Below are positions 33,542 through 44,959 of a stretch of DNA of 64,000 nucleotides, in pieces (the first letter of the stretch is position 1; every line of letters starts with the position of its first letter). The notes under the pieces were generated by a model. That model was not told the origin of the DNA. It ran no database searches and saw only the letters and a program-made list of their open reading frames with translations. The stretch covers positions 62,001 through 126,000 of the forward strand of contig SAQG01000013.1 in NCBI GenBank assembly GCA_004020315.1. The letters are read 5' to 3'. Source of the DNA: Mesorhizobium sp. (GTDB lineage: Bacteria; Pseudomonadota; Alphaproteobacteria; Rhizobiales; Rhizobiaceae). The translations under genes were made by a program, and so were the position numbers.

Positions 33542-36019
33542 CTATATTACCGGCAAATCCCTAGCGAAATCTTCCATGTCGGCCCAGGGATCGCCGGAGG
33601 TGGCCAGAAGGCCCGGCAGCGAAGAATAATTCAAATCTTCCGGAGCGTCGATGGATTCCAGATCGGACCAGCTCACCGGCGTCGAGGCCGGCAGGTTGGT
33701 GCGGGCACGCAGCGAGTAAGGTGCCGCCGAGGTGTGGCCGCGCGCATTACGATGATAATCGATGAAGATGCGCCGCTTGCGGTTGTCCTTGCCCATGGTG
33801 GTGGTGAAGGTGTCGGGCGCGGACGCGGCCAACGCCGAGGAGATGGCGCTGGTCGCCTGGTGCAGTTTCTTCCAGTTCCGTTTTTGCGTCACCGGCACGG
33901 TGATATGGATGCCCTTGCCGCCGGAAGTTTTCGCGAACGGCACCAGTCCCATCGCCTCCAGCTCGCCGCGGATATGCACAGCCGCCTCGACCACCTCGCG
34001 CCAGGCGATGCCCTCACCCGGGTCGAGGTCGAACACGATCAGGTCCGGTCTGTCGAGCCGCGTGCGGTGGGTACCCCAGGTGTGGAACTCGACGACGCCG
34101 AACTGCGCCAGCGCCAGATAGCCCTTGGCATCTTCCACCGACAGATAGGATTTGGTCTCGCCCTCGGAATTGGTCGCCTCGAAGGTCGCCACCGATGAAG
34201 GCATGCCGGTGAAGGCATGGCGCTGGAAGAAACAGTCCTGCGGCTTGCCGGTCGGGCAGCGCACCAGCGACACCGGGCGGCCGAGGATGTGCGGCAGCAT
34301 GAAGTCGCCGACCAGCGCGTAGTAGACGGCGATGTCGAGCTTGGTCGGTCCGGTCTTGCCGAACAGCCGCCGGGTCGGGTTGGTCACCCAGATCGTGGCG
34401 AGGTCGGCCTCGGCGATCAGCCGCTTGCGCTTGGCCGACACCGGCGTCGACAGGCCGACGTCGCGCAGCCCGCGGAATACCGCATGGCGCAGCGCATTGT
34501 CGGTGGTCCGGTTGGCATAGTGGATATGGGCCGAAAGCAGCGGCCGCACCCAGTTCATCTCGCGCACGATCTCCCGCGGAACCCCTTCTGGCGCAGACGC
34601 GCCGGCGCGCAGCGGCTCCAGCCGAGCCAGCAACTCGGTGGCGGTGGCGGCATCGAAGCCGGTGCCGACCTTGCCGCGATACTGCAATTCGCCCTCCTCG
34701 AATTCACCGAGGCCAAGCGCCGCCAACCCCTCCGCCGCATCGGAGACGGTGTAGCCGGCGATGACGAAGTCGCCGGTTTTCAGCGCCTTGGTCTTGGTCC
34801 AGGTCTTGGTGCGGCCGCGCTGGTAGATCGCTGTGGCGCGCTTGGAGACGATGCCTTCGAGGCCCATCTCGGAGGCCTGGTCATAAAGCGCCTGGCCGTC
34901 GCCTTCGACATGGTCGCTGAGCTGGATGGCGGAGTTGGCGCCCAAGCCGGATAGCAATTGCGACAGCAAAGCCTTGCGCCGGCCGAGCGGCGCTTTTCTT
35001 AGGTCCCAGCCGTCGAGATACAAGAGATCGAAGGCGTAGAAGTGGAGCTTGTTGCCCGCGCCTTGCGCCAGTGCATCCTGCAGCAACGCAAAGCGGCTGA
35101 TGCCCTTGGCGTCGAGTGCGACGATCTCGCCGTCGATGATTGCATCGCGGCAGGGCAGCCTGGCAAAGGCGAGCGGCAGGTCGCCATAGCGCTTGGTCCA
35201 GTCGAGGCCGGCGCGGGTGATCAGCTTGACCGCGCCGTCGGCCAGATGCGCCATGGTGCGGTAGCCGTCGAACTTGATCTCGTGCAGCCAGGTTTCGCTC
35301 GTTTTTTCCGCAGGGCGTTCGCCGCCCGGCGGCTTCGCAACCTGCGTTGCCAGTTGCGGCTCGACCCGGGAAGGCGGCGGCGCCTTGACCGCACCCGGCA
35401 GCGCACCGGGTTTCAGTACCACCGGTTTCGCAGGCCTCGCGGCAGGCTTCGGGGTTGCCACCAGTTCCTCGATGCGGCGGCCGGATTTGACGCTTTCCGG
35501 ACGGGCTTCCAGTATGTCGAGCTTGGCGTCGGCAGCGAGGTCGCGCTCCTTGAACAGCAGCCAGTTTTTCTTTTCCTCGTCACCTGGCCTGCCCTTCAGC
35601 CGCGTTAGCATCCAGCCGCCATTCAGTTTCTCGCCGGCGAGGCGGAACTTGAAGGAGCCGGTGCGCAAGCTCTTTTCGACATCGTCCATCGGCGCCCAGA
35701 CGCCGGTGTCCCAGACGATCATCGGCCCGCCGCCATATTCGCCCTCGGGGATGACGCCTTCGAAGTCGATATATTCGAGCGGATGGTCCTCGGTCTCGAC
35801 CGCCAGCCGCTTGTCGGCCGGGTTGAGCGACGGGCCACGAGGCACCGCCCAGCTCTTCAGCACATCGCCGACTTGCAAACGTAAATCATAGTGGTCGGCA
35901 GTGGCATGGTGTTTGTGCACGACGAACCGGTTGCCTTCTCCAGCAACCAGCCCGCCGACGGGTTCCGGCGTCTTGCTGAATTCGCGCTTGGCGCGATAGG
36001 TCTTGAGTTTCGGCGTCAT
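33542..36019 (-). CDS. ligD: multifunctional DNA ligase D
   Basis: An 825-aa enzyme with domain order phosphoesterase - ligase - polymerase. Residues 34-165: 3'-phosphoesterase (HKHHATADHYDLRLQ, SWAVPRGPSLNP). Residues about 245-520: ATP-dependent ligase with the adenylation lysine K249 in EIKFDGYR and the DGEIVALD segment. Residues about 540-815: primase-polymerase with DLDPGEG and SGGKGIHITVPV. All three active sites keep their signatures. A Pro/Ala/Lys linker of about 50 residues joins the first two domains. It heads the ligD-ku-TPR operon, and end joining is expected to be functional. Confidence 0.96.
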   Translation of the reverse strand: MTPKLKTYRAKREFSKTPEPVGGLVAGEGNRFVVHKHHATADHYDLRLQVGDVLKSWAVPRGPSLNPADKRLAVETEDHPLEYIDFEGVIPEGEYGGGPMIVWDTGVWAPMDDVEKSLRTGSFKFRLAGEKLNGGWMLTRLKGRPGDEEKKNWLLFKERDLAADAKLDILEARPESVKSGRRIEELVATPKPAARPAKPVVLKPGALPGAVKAPPPSRVEPQLATQVAKPPGGERPAEKTSETWLHEIKFDGYRTMAHLADGAVKLITRAGLDWTKRYGDLPLAFARLPCRDAIIDGEIVALDAKGISRFALLQDALAQGAGNKLHFYAFDLLYLDGWDLRKAPLGRRKALLSQLLSGLGANSAIQLSDHVEGDGQALYDQASEMGLEGIVSKRATAIYQRGRTKTWTKTKALKTGDFVIAGYTVSDAAEGLAALGLGEFEEGELQYRGKVGTGFDAATATELLARLEPLRAGASAPEGVPREIVREMNWVRPLLSAHIHYANRTTDNALRHAVFRGLRDVGLSTPVSAKRKRLIAEADLATIWVTNPTRRLFGKTGPTKLDIAVYYALVGDFMLPHILGRPVSLVRCPTGKPQDCFFQRHAFTGMPSSVATFEATNSEGETKSYLSVEDAKGYLALAQFGVVEFHTWGTHRTRLDRPDLIVFDLDPGEGIAWREVVEAAVHIRGELEAMGLVPFAKTSGGKGIHITVPVTQKRNWKKLHQATSAISSALAASAPDTFTTTMGKDNRKRRIFIDYHRNARGHTSAAPYSLRARTNLPASTPVSWSDLESIDAPEDLNYSSLPGLLATSGDPWADMEDFARDLPVI

Positions 36020-36128
36020 GTCCGCATGCCAGGCGAGATGCTGCGGCTGCGCAAAAACAAGGACTTGACCCGCATCGCTTGAATCATTTTGTCAGCACGC
36101 GGCAGGCCGATGTCGTGCCTCACACAGC

Positions 36129-36353
36129 TCAATCGTCGGTGGCCGGCGTCAGTTCGAGCTCGGCCGGCGACAGACCTTGCTGGAGCTGGCTCAGCCGGAA
36201 TTCGTCGACCCAGTAGGCCTCGCCGTCGACGAGGACACGCGCCTTGTAGGCGCCGGCGGAGAAGCTTTGTGCGGTGATATAGACCTTGTGGCGGTCGAGC
36301 GCCTTGCGCACTGCAGCGCGCTTGGAATTCTGGCTGGTGACGGAACTGGCCAT
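36129..36353 (-). CDS. hypothetical protein
   Basis: A 74-aa protein (start 36353, MASSVTSQNSKRAAV; a GTG at 36368 is possible) with a basic N terminus, a central segment likely to form strands (HKVYITAQSFSAGAYKARVL, GEAYWVDEFRLSQLQ) and an acidic tail ending TPATDD. The family is unknown to me. It lies 109 bp upstream of ligD on the same strand but has its own spacing, so co-transcription is possible, not certain. Confidence 0.6.
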   Translation of the reverse strand: MASSVTSQNSKRAAVRKALDRHKVYITAQSFSAGAYKARVLVDGEAYWVDEFRLSQLQQGLSPAELELTPATDD

Positions 36354-36580
36354 GGACTGCTCATACACACACCACCGCCGGAGAAGGCGGCTGGCGCAAA
36401 GATGGCCGAGACCGGGTGTTCTGTCAATTTGGGCATGAACCAGGCTACTCTTCCCAGCCGGCGTGTCAGGGTTTCGAAGGCGCCTGTCATTGCCCCGCTA
36501 ACCTCGTCGTCATGCAGCCCTCGGCCGAGCGACTGTGGAAACCAGGCGAGCGCTCTATATGATCCTCTCGCAAACCCTGA

Positions 36581-37609
<1,029 letters not shown>

Positions 37610-37886
37610 GACGCGGACGCAACGTTGGTAGGACATAGGGAAATGTCCGAGCGCTGGGCCGTGCGAAGGGAACGATAGCCGCCCGTTCTTGCGCAAACCT
37701 CCGGCCTTGGCTAGCATCCGCCCGCCGGCGCCGAGCGGGAGGAGAACGTCGCGGTGGACCGGCTGGAGCGCCGTTGCGTCCCCTTGGGCGCTCAAAGGAC
37801 ACTCCATTTCTAGATCGACGCATGAACCAGCCAGAGACCCATTCCGGTTTTCGGGTTCATGCTCTCATGTGGAGGAGACTAAATAG

Positions 37887-38837
37887 ATGAACAGACGTGA
37901 ATTCCTGCTGTCGTCCGTGGCGATCGGCACATTGGCCCTGGCCGCGCCGCAAGTGGCTTTCGCCCAGGACAAGCTGACCATCCTGGGTTCGGTGCCAAGC
38001 CTCGGCTTTCCCTTCTTCGTTCACATGCTGAACCAGATCAAGGCGGAGGCGCAAGCGCAAGGCGTCAACCTGACCGAGAGCGACGGCCAGAATTCGGCGC
38101 CCAAGCAGACCGCCGATATCGAAGCCGCACTTGTGCAGAAGGTCGACGCCATCGTCATCTCGCCGCTCGACGTCAACGCGCTGGCACCGGCCATCGAGCA
38201 AGCGGTCCAGGCCGGCATTCCCGTCGTCACCATCGACCGCCGCGTCGACGGCGTCGAAGGCATCCTCGCCCATGTCGGCGCCGACAATGTCAAGGGCGGC
38301 GAGGCCGAGGCGCAGGCCATGGTGGCGGCGTTCCCGAACGGCGCCAAAATCTTCCATCTGCAGGGTCAGCCCGGCGCCGGCCCGGCGATCGACCGCAACA
38401 AGGGCGTGCACAACGTTCTCGATCCGCTGAAGGACAAGTACCAGATCGTCTTCGAGCAGACCGCCAACTTCGCCCGCGCCGAGGCACTCTCCGTCACCGA
38501 GGCCGGCCTTGCCGCCAACGGCAAACCCGATGCGATCATCTGCGCCAATGACGACATGGCGCTTGGCGCGGTTGAAGCCTGCGCAGCGCGCAACTTCACC
38601 GACGTCAAAATTTACGGCTTCGATGCGCTTCCGGAAGCGCTGGTCGCCGTGCGCGACGGCAAGCTGGCCGGCACCGTCGAACAGTTCCCCGGCGAGCAGT
38701 CGCGCACCGCGGTGCAGATCGCCGTCGCCTATGCCAGGGACAAGACCGAGCCGAAGGAAAAGCTCGTACTGCTGACGCCGATCGTCATCGGCAAGGACAA
38801 TCTCGACAAGGCGGAAAGGCTCGGCGAGACGAAGTAG
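37887..38837 (+). CDS. periplasmic sugar-binding protein of a CUT2-type ABC transporter
   Basis: A 316-aa type I periplasmic binding protein (PF13407). The signal peptide is of Tat-like layout (MNRREFLLSSVAIGTLALAA; one arginine pair, cut near AFA-QDK). Ligand-cleft segments include VPSLGFPFFVHMLNQIKAEA, ISPLDVNALAPAIEQAV and ICANDDMALGAVEAC. It delivers a pentose or hexose, or a related ligand, to the membrane complex encoded next. GGAGGA precedes the ATG. A stem-loop after the stop may raise its expression over the downstream genes. Confidence 0.92.
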   Translation: MNRREFLLSSVAIGTLALAAPQVAFAQDKLTILGSVPSLGFPFFVHMLNQIKAEAQAQGVNLTESDGQNSAPKQTADIEAALVQKVDAIVISPLDVNALAPAIEQAVQAGIPVVTIDRRVDGVEGILAHVGADNVKGGEAEAQAMVAAFPNGAKIFHLQGQPGAGPAIDRNKGVHNVLDPLKDKYQIVFEQTANFARAEALSVTEAGLAANGKPDAIICANDDMALGAVEACAARNFTDVKIYGFDALPEALVAVRDGKLAGTVEQFPGEQSRTAVQIAVAYARDKTEPKEKLVLLTPIVIGKDNLDKAERLGETK

Positions 38838-38853
38838 GCCGATTGGCAAGGCC

Positions 38854-38883
38854 GGCGGGACAGCCCCCTCTGTCCCGCCAACC
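38854..38883 (+). terminator. stem-loop between the binding-protein and ATPase genes
   Basis: GGCGGGACAG (38854-38863) and CTGTCCCGCC (38870-38879) form a perfect 10-bp stem with loop CCCCCT, followed closely by TTTT. It sits in the 88-nt gap after the binding-protein stop, the usual place for partial termination or mRNA protection. The sequence resembles one end of the family 1 repeats. Confidence 0.65.
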
Positions 38884-38925
38884 TTTTGCAACGATCGGAA
38901 CGATTCATCCTTCAGGGAGGATTTT

Positions 38926-40503
38926 TTGTCTCCAGCAGAAGCCGCAGCGCCGTCGCCATCGCCCCCACTCCTCGTCGTCGAGGGCGTGACCAAGCGCTTT
39001 GCCGGCGTGACCGCACTCAGCGATGTCTCGCTCGAGGTTCGGCCCGGCGAAATCCTCGGCCTGCTCGGCGAGAACGGCGCCGGCAAGTCGACGCTGCTCA
39101 AGATCCTGTCGGGCGTGATGCCGCCGTCCAGCGGCCGCATCATCTTCGACGGCGTCGAATTCAATCCGCACAACCCGCAGGATGCCAAGCGCCTCGGCAT
39201 CGTCACCATCTATCAGGAACTGAGCCTGATCCCGACGCTCACCGTGGCGGAGAACATTTTCATCGGCCGCGCGCCGCTCGGGCGCTTCGGCCTGGTCAGC
39301 TGGCGGAAGATGGAGGAAGACTCCCGCGCGATCATCGCCCGCGTCGGCCTGGACCTCGACCCGGCGACGCCGGTGTCGGCGCTATCGGTGGCCGAGCAGC
39401 AGCTGGTCGAAATCGCCCGCGCGCTGTCGCTGAAGAGCCGTCTCATCATCATGGACGAGCCGACCTCGGCGCTGACCGAAACCGAAGTGCAGAAGCTGAT
39501 GTCGATCATGGACCGGCTGCGCAAGGACGGCGTCGCCATCATGTTCGTCACCCACAGGCTGGAAGAGGCCTCTGCCATCTGCGACCGCATGACGGTGCTG
39601 CGCGACGGCAGGTTGGCCGGCCATCTCGACCGCGATGGCGGGCCGATCAAGCTGCCGAAAATCATCGAGAAGATGGTCGGCCGCGCCGCGTCCGAGCTTT
39701 ATGCCAGACCGACGCTGCGCGATGTCGCTGGCGACGTCAGGCTTTCCGTGCGCGGCCTGCGCACGGTGCGCGATCCGCAGGCGCCGCACGCCATCGTGCT
39801 CGAAGGCGTCGATCTCGACCTCAAGGCGGGCGAGATCCTCGGTGTCGCCGGCCTTGTCGGCTCCGGCCGCACCGAGCTCGCCCGTGCCATCTTCGGCGCC
39901 GACCGCATTGCCGCCGGCACCATCACGCTCGATGGGAAGACGATCGCGCCTGAAACACCCGCCGATGCCATCGCCCTCGGCATCGGCCTGGTGCCGGAAG
40001 ACCGCAAGCATCAGGCGATCTTCGCCGCACTTGGCATCCTGACCAACTTTTCCATCGCCGCTCTCGGCCACTACTCCAACGCCGCGGGTTTCATGGCCGA
40101 GCGCCGCGAACGCGAAGCGCTGGCGAGCTACAGGAAGACGCTGTCGATCCGCATGGCCTCGCCCGAGCAGCCCATAGAGGGGCTGTCCGGCGGCAACCAG
40201 CAGAAGGTCATCCTCGCCCGCTGGTTGGCGCGCGACCCCAAGGTGCTGATCGTGGATGAACCAACACGCGGCGTCGATGTCGGCGCCAAGGCCGAGGTGC
40301 ACCAGATCCTGGTGCAGCTCGCGGCGCGCGGCATCGCCATCATGATGATCTCTTCGGAATTGCCCGAAGTGCTTGCGGTGTCGGACAGGATCGTCACCAT
40401 GCGGCGCGGCCGCATCACCGGCGAGATGCCAGGCATCGAGTCGACAGAGGAAAAACTGATGGAACTGATGGCGCTCGATCAAACGCAGGAAGCGACGCAA
40501 TGA
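38926..40503 (+). CDS. sugar ABC transporter ATPase with two nucleotide-binding domains (RbsA type)
   Basis: A 525-aa cytoplasmic ATPase with two fused ABC domains. Domain 1: GENGAGKSTLLK, signature LSVAEQQLVEIARAL, DEPTSALTE. Domain 2 has the degenerate loop VAGLVGSGRTELAR and signature LSGGNQQKVILARWLA with VDEPTRGVDVGAK. This asymmetry is normal for RbsA/XylG/MglA proteins. The start is TTG at 38926, chosen because AGGGAGG stands 6-8 nt before it and no ATG is available in the family position. The stop overlaps the permease start by 4 nt. Confidence 0.92.
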   Translation: MSPAEAAAPSPSPPLLVVEGVTKRFAGVTALSDVSLEVRPGEILGLLGENGAGKSTLLKILSGVMPPSSGRIIFDGVEFNPHNPQDAKRLGIVTIYQELSLIPTLTVAENIFIGRAPLGRFGLVSWRKMEEDSRAIIARVGLDLDPATPVSALSVAEQQLVEIARALSLKSRLIIMDEPTSALTETEVQKLMSIMDRLRKDGVAIMFVTHRLEEASAICDRMTVLRDGRLAGHLDRDGGPIKLPKIIEKMVGRAASELYARPTLRDVAGDVRLSVRGLRTVRDPQAPHAIVLEGVDLDLKAGEILGVAGLVGSGRTELARAIFGADRIAAGTITLDGKTIAPETPADAIALGIGLVPEDRKHQAIFAALGILTNFSIAALGHYSNAAGFMAERREREALASYRKTLSIRMASPEQPIEGLSGGNQQKVILARWLARDPKVLIVDEPTRGVDVGAKAEVHQILVQLAARGIAIMMISSELPEVLAVSDRIVTMRRGRITGEMPGIESTEEKLMELMALDQTQEATQ

Positions 40504-41516
40504 CCAGCACGACCGAACCGAGCCAGCGCGGCGGCATCAATGTCGCGCGCCTGCTGATGAGCTTCGGCCCGCTGATGTTCCTGGCGCTGCTGATCGTCGT
40601 CTTCACCGTGCTGAAGCCGAGCTTCATCGACCCCATCAACATCTTCAACATCATGCGGCAGATCTCGATCACCGGGCTGATCGCGCTCGGCATGACCTTC
40701 GTCATCCTCACTGCCGGCATCGACCTTTCGGTCGGTTCGCTGCTGGCCTTCTGCGGTATGGTCGCGGCGGTAGTGGCCAAGGGCGGCACCGCCAACACGC
40801 TGTCGCTGTCGACGTCCGGCACACAAGGTTATGGCTGGTTCGCAGCGCTTCTGGCTGCCGTCGTCGTCGGGGCCATGGCCGGCGGCGTCCAGGGCTTTGC
40901 CATCACCAGACTGAAGGTACCGCCCTTCGTCGTCACGCTCGGCGGCCTCACCGTCTTTCGCGGCCTGACGCTGACGATCTCCAATGGTGGCCCGATCTCG
41001 GGCTTCGATGCCTCGATGCGCTGGTTCGGCACCGGCCTGATCGGCCCGGTCCCGGTGCCGGCGATCATCTTCGCGGCTGCGGCGATCCTTTGCCATATCG
41101 TGCTGCGCTACACGCGCTACGGTCGCGCGGTCTACGCCGTCGGCGGCAATGCCGAGGCGGCGCGGCTGTCGGGCCTGCGCGTCGACCGCATCCTGATCTC
41201 GGTCTACGTCATCGTCGGCTTCTTCGCCGGCCTTGCCGCCTTCGTGCTGTCGGCCAGGCTCAATTCCTCGGAAGCCGTCGCCGGCATCGGCTACGAACTG
41301 ACGGTGATCTCGGCGGTCGTCATCGGCGGGACCTCGCTGTTCGGCGGTATTGGCTCGGTCGGCGGCACGGTGGTGGGTGCGGCACTGATCGGCGTGCTGC
41401 AGAACGGGCTGCAGTTCAACAACGTCTCGTCCTACACGCAAAGCATCGTCATCGGCCTGATCCTGATCCTCGCCGTGGCCTTCGACCGGTGGCTGAAATC
41501 GCGGGTGAGGCGGTGA
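40500..41516 (+). CDS. sugar ABC transporter permease (RbsC type)
   Basis: A 338-aa inner-membrane protein with about ten helices. Conserved CUT2 permease segments: GLIALGMTFVILTAGIDLSV near residue 60, KVPPFVVTLGGLTVFRG, and GYELTVISAVVIGGTSLFGG with the loop contacting the ATPase. It forms the homodimeric channel of the transporter. The ATG overlaps the ATPase stop (ATGA). A family 2 palindromic repeat follows and may act as terminator. Confidence 0.93.
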   Translation: MTSTTEPSQRGGINVARLLMSFGPLMFLALLIVVFTVLKPSFIDPINIFNIMRQISITGLIALGMTFVILTAGIDLSVGSLLAFCGMVAAVVAKGGTANTLSLSTSGTQGYGWFAALLAAVVVGAMAGGVQGFAITRLKVPPFVVTLGGLTVFRGLTLTISNGGPISGFDASMRWFGTGLIGPVPVPAIIFAAAAILCHIVLRYTRYGRAVYAVGGNAEAARLSGLRVDRILISVYVIVGFFAGLAAFVLSARLNSSEAVAGIGYELTVISAVVIGGTSLFGGIGSVGGTVVGAALIGVLQNGLQFNNVSSYTQSIVIGLILILAVAFDRWLKSRVRR

Positions 41517-41546
41517 TGGTTGAGGACGCGGCGCATCGCGATCTTG

Positions 41547-41692
41547 CCTTCTCCCCTTGTGGGAGAAGGTGGATCGGCGCGAAGCGCCGAGACGGTTGAG
41601 GGGTTTTGGAAGAAACTCAACGTCTCATTCCGTCCAGCACCCCTCATCCGACCGAGCTTCGCTCGGCCACCTTCTCCCACAAGGGGAGAAGG
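41547..41692. repeat. palindromic repeat, family 2
   Basis: A 146-bp element with perfect 26-bp terminal inverted repeats: 41547-41572 (CCTTCTCCCCTTGTGGGAGA and onward) and its exact complement at 41667-41692. Each arm can itself fold because TTCTCCC and GGGAGAA are complementary. Two inner hairpins are CGGCGCGAAGCGCCG and CCGAGCTTCGCTCGG. Located after the permease gene and before the convergent DUF982 gene. Confidence 0.85.
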
Positions 41693-41703
41693 AAAAGGCG
41701 CGT

Positions 41704-42339
41704 TCACGCCGGTGCGTTCACACGCTGCGAATGCGTCGCCCAATCGGCGACCGTTCCACCCGCAACCGTAGAGCTCGTCTGCGGCGCGAGAAGATCGTTG
41801 CGGCGGGCAAACGCGACGAATGTCGCCCGCGCCGTCTCGGCATCGATCTCTCCGTCCATAGCGGCCCGGCACGCCTTGGCGGCGATGTCATGCGCGGCCG
41901 TCCGGCTCGCCCGCGGCCAGTCGGCAAGCAGCGCATAGGCCTCAGCCGCGCTTTCTATCTTCGTCGGCATACCCAGGCCAGTGAGGATGGTAACCGGCTT
42001 TTCAAAAGAAGCACGATTCATGACACTCTCCTTTCGAAGCTCAACTGGATCCTTTCGGGGCTCAACTGTCCGGCCGCTCAGATCTTCAAGAGCGGCCTGC
42101 GGGATGACCGCGCTGATCGGCGAATGCAACGCGGCCGGCTGCGGCGACATGCTCGGCCGCGGCAGCAACCGATGCACCTTGGCCAGTGTCTCCAGCCAGG
42201 CCATCACCACGAGGGGCGGATGTTCACGCCCGTAGAGCCAGGCCTTTGCTTTGGCGACCGGATAGCCCGCCTCTTCGGCGAAGTCGGTTTCCGACCACCT
42301 CAGCAGGCGCAGGCATTCGCGCATCCGCGCCGCAATCAT
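41704..42339 (-). CDS. HTH-like N terminus fused in frame to a DUF982 domain (or two coupled genes)
   Basis: The frame is open for 211 residues. Residues 1-60 (MRECLRLLRWSETDFAEEAG, WLETLAKVHRLLP) look like a short helix-turn-helix protein. Residues 107-211 form DUF982 (FEKPVTILTGLGMPTKIESA, AYALLADWPRASRTAAHDIA, ETARATFVAFARRND). An ATG at 42021 with AAAGGAG directly upstream would make DUF982 a separate 105-aa protein, which is the usual size. So either the stop of the first gene has been lost, or the domain is made both ways. The start overlaps the stop of the 65-aa gene (ATGA). Confidence 0.7.
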   Translation of the reverse strand: MIAARMRECLRLLRWSETDFAEEAGYPVAKAKAWLYGREHPPLVVMAWLETLAKVHRLLPRPSMSPQPAALHSPISAVIPQAALEDLSGRTVEPRKDPVELRKESVMNRASFEKPVTILTGLGMPTKIESAAEAYALLADWPRASRTAAHDIAAKACRAAMDGEIDAETARATFVAFARRNDLLAPQTSSTVAGGTVADWATHSQRVNAPA

Positions 42340-42533
42340 TTACGCTCCTCCTTGCCGGCCCCCACCCGTTGAGCAGACAGGAACATCAGCGTGTAAGCCG
42401 CTTTGCGGCGGTCCCAGCCGGCCGACTCTGCCATGTCCAGCAAGCCGTCGACCAGCGGCGCCAACGCCGCCCTGCAATCGGTTTCATAGTTGAAATCGGT
42501 CCTTCGAACGAGTGGGCGCCGCGATCTTTCCAA
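42336..42533 (-). CDS. small hypothetical protein
   Basis: A 65-aa, largely helical protein (NYETDCRAALAPLVDGLLDM, AGWDRRKAAYTLMFLSAQRV) with a charged tail. The arrangement of a tiny helical protein followed with ATGA overlap by an HTH-like gene and DUF982 suggests a regulatory micro-operon. Function not known. The start is uncertain: the upstream region has no strong ribosome site. Confidence 0.55.
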   Translation of the reverse strand: MERSRRPLVRRTDFNYETDCRAALAPLVDGLLDMAESAGWDRRKAAYTLMFLSAQRVGAGKEERK

Positions 42534-42579
42534 AACTGTCCATCATATCCATGGCAACACCTGCATATTGTCCGGGCAA

Positions 42580-42613
42580 GGCCGTGCCCGCCGACGCAAA
42601 GGCGGGCACGGCC
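42580..42613 (-). terminator. terminator-like hairpin after groEL
   Basis: GGCCGTGCCCGCC (42580-42592) and GGCGGGCACGGCC (42601-42613) form a perfect 13-bp stem with an 8-nt loop, 23 nt after the groEL stop. No clear T-run follows, but the stem is among the strongest in the window and position fits transcription stop for groESL. Confidence 0.7.
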
Positions 42614-42635
42614 GTTTGTCCTCGGGAGCCTGGCG

Positions 42636-44279
<1,644 letters not shown>

Positions 44280-44320
44280 TCAATAGGCAGCTTACGTTGA
44301 CTGGGTTGTTGCGGCCCCGT

Positions 44321-44635
44321 TCAGGCGGCCTTCTTTATCTCGTCGGTCAAATCAATCACGCCCAACACATCGCTCTCCTTCATGATGAGCAGATCCTCGC
44401 CGTTGAGCTTGATCTCGGTGCCCGACCATTTGCCGAACAGGATGCGGTCGCCGACCTTGACGTCGAGCGGCTGCAACTGCCCGCTATCGTCGCGCGCGCC
44501 GGGGCCAGCGGCGATGACCTCGCCTTCCTGCGGCTTCTCCTTGGCGGTGTCAGGAATGATGATGCCGCCCGCGGTCTTCTCGTCGACCTCGATGCGGCGG
44601 ACCAGGATTCGGTCATGCAATGGACGGAACGCCAT
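44321..44635 (-). CDS. groES: co-chaperonin GroES
   Basis: A 104-aa Gro[22 protein letters not shown], then the mobile loop [19 protein letters not shown] that contacts GroEL, and [20 protein letters not shown] with the C-terminal strand. The start at 44635 fits the family; a longer frame upstream is not homologous. First gene of the groES-groEL operon; CIRCE lies about 160 nt upstream. Confidence 0.97.
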   Translation of the reverse strand: MAFRPLHDRILVRRIEVDEKTAGGIIIPDTAKEKPQEGEVIAAGPGARDDSGQLQPLDVKVGDRILFGKWSGTEIKLNGEDLLIMKESDVLGVIDLTDEIKKAA

Positions 44636-44792
44636 GTCGTTCTCCTCATAGGACAAACAGGTTTTCTTGGACCTCCCTTCGCAGCCGGCCGGTACAACGG
44701 CCGATGCGACGGTGCGCGACCCCTGCTCAGGCATCGCGCGCCTATCGAGTTAGTCTGCCGATTCAGGCTTTCAAGAGGATGTCGGAAAAATT
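44636..44792 (-). promoter_or_regulatory. groES leader region
   Basis: Untranslated stretch between CIRCE and the groES start. It should contain the transcription start downstream of CIRCE. GAGGAG lies about 8 nt before the groES ATG as ribosome site. No other structure stands out. Confidence 0.5.
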
Positions 44793-44819
44793 TTAGCACT
44801 CGCCGTGGTCGAGTGCCAA
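44793..44819 (-). promoter_or_regulatory. CIRCE element (HrcA operator)
   Basis: On the plus strand TTAGCACTC, nine bases, GAGTGCCAA, against the consensus TTAGCACTC-N9-GAGTGCTAA: one mismatch in 18. HrcA binding here would repress groESL at normal temperature. The same element faces a small hypothetical gene on the plus strand, so it may act in both directions. Confidence 0.93.
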
Positions 44820-44959
44820 CAACCGGCAATACTCGCGCTATTCCAAGGGTTCGAAACGGCGGATGCAGCTTGAAATCGCGGCGCAACCTGCCGACATCGT
44901 CGTCGATCCCGGCCTCGCCGGAACCGATGAGGAAGCGGAGGCGTTTTTGGATGCGGAGG

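Noticed and set aside
32532..36019. Possibility that ligD is split or its order unusual
   Set aside because: The phosphoesterase-ligase-polymerase order and all three active sites are intact and common in rhizobia.
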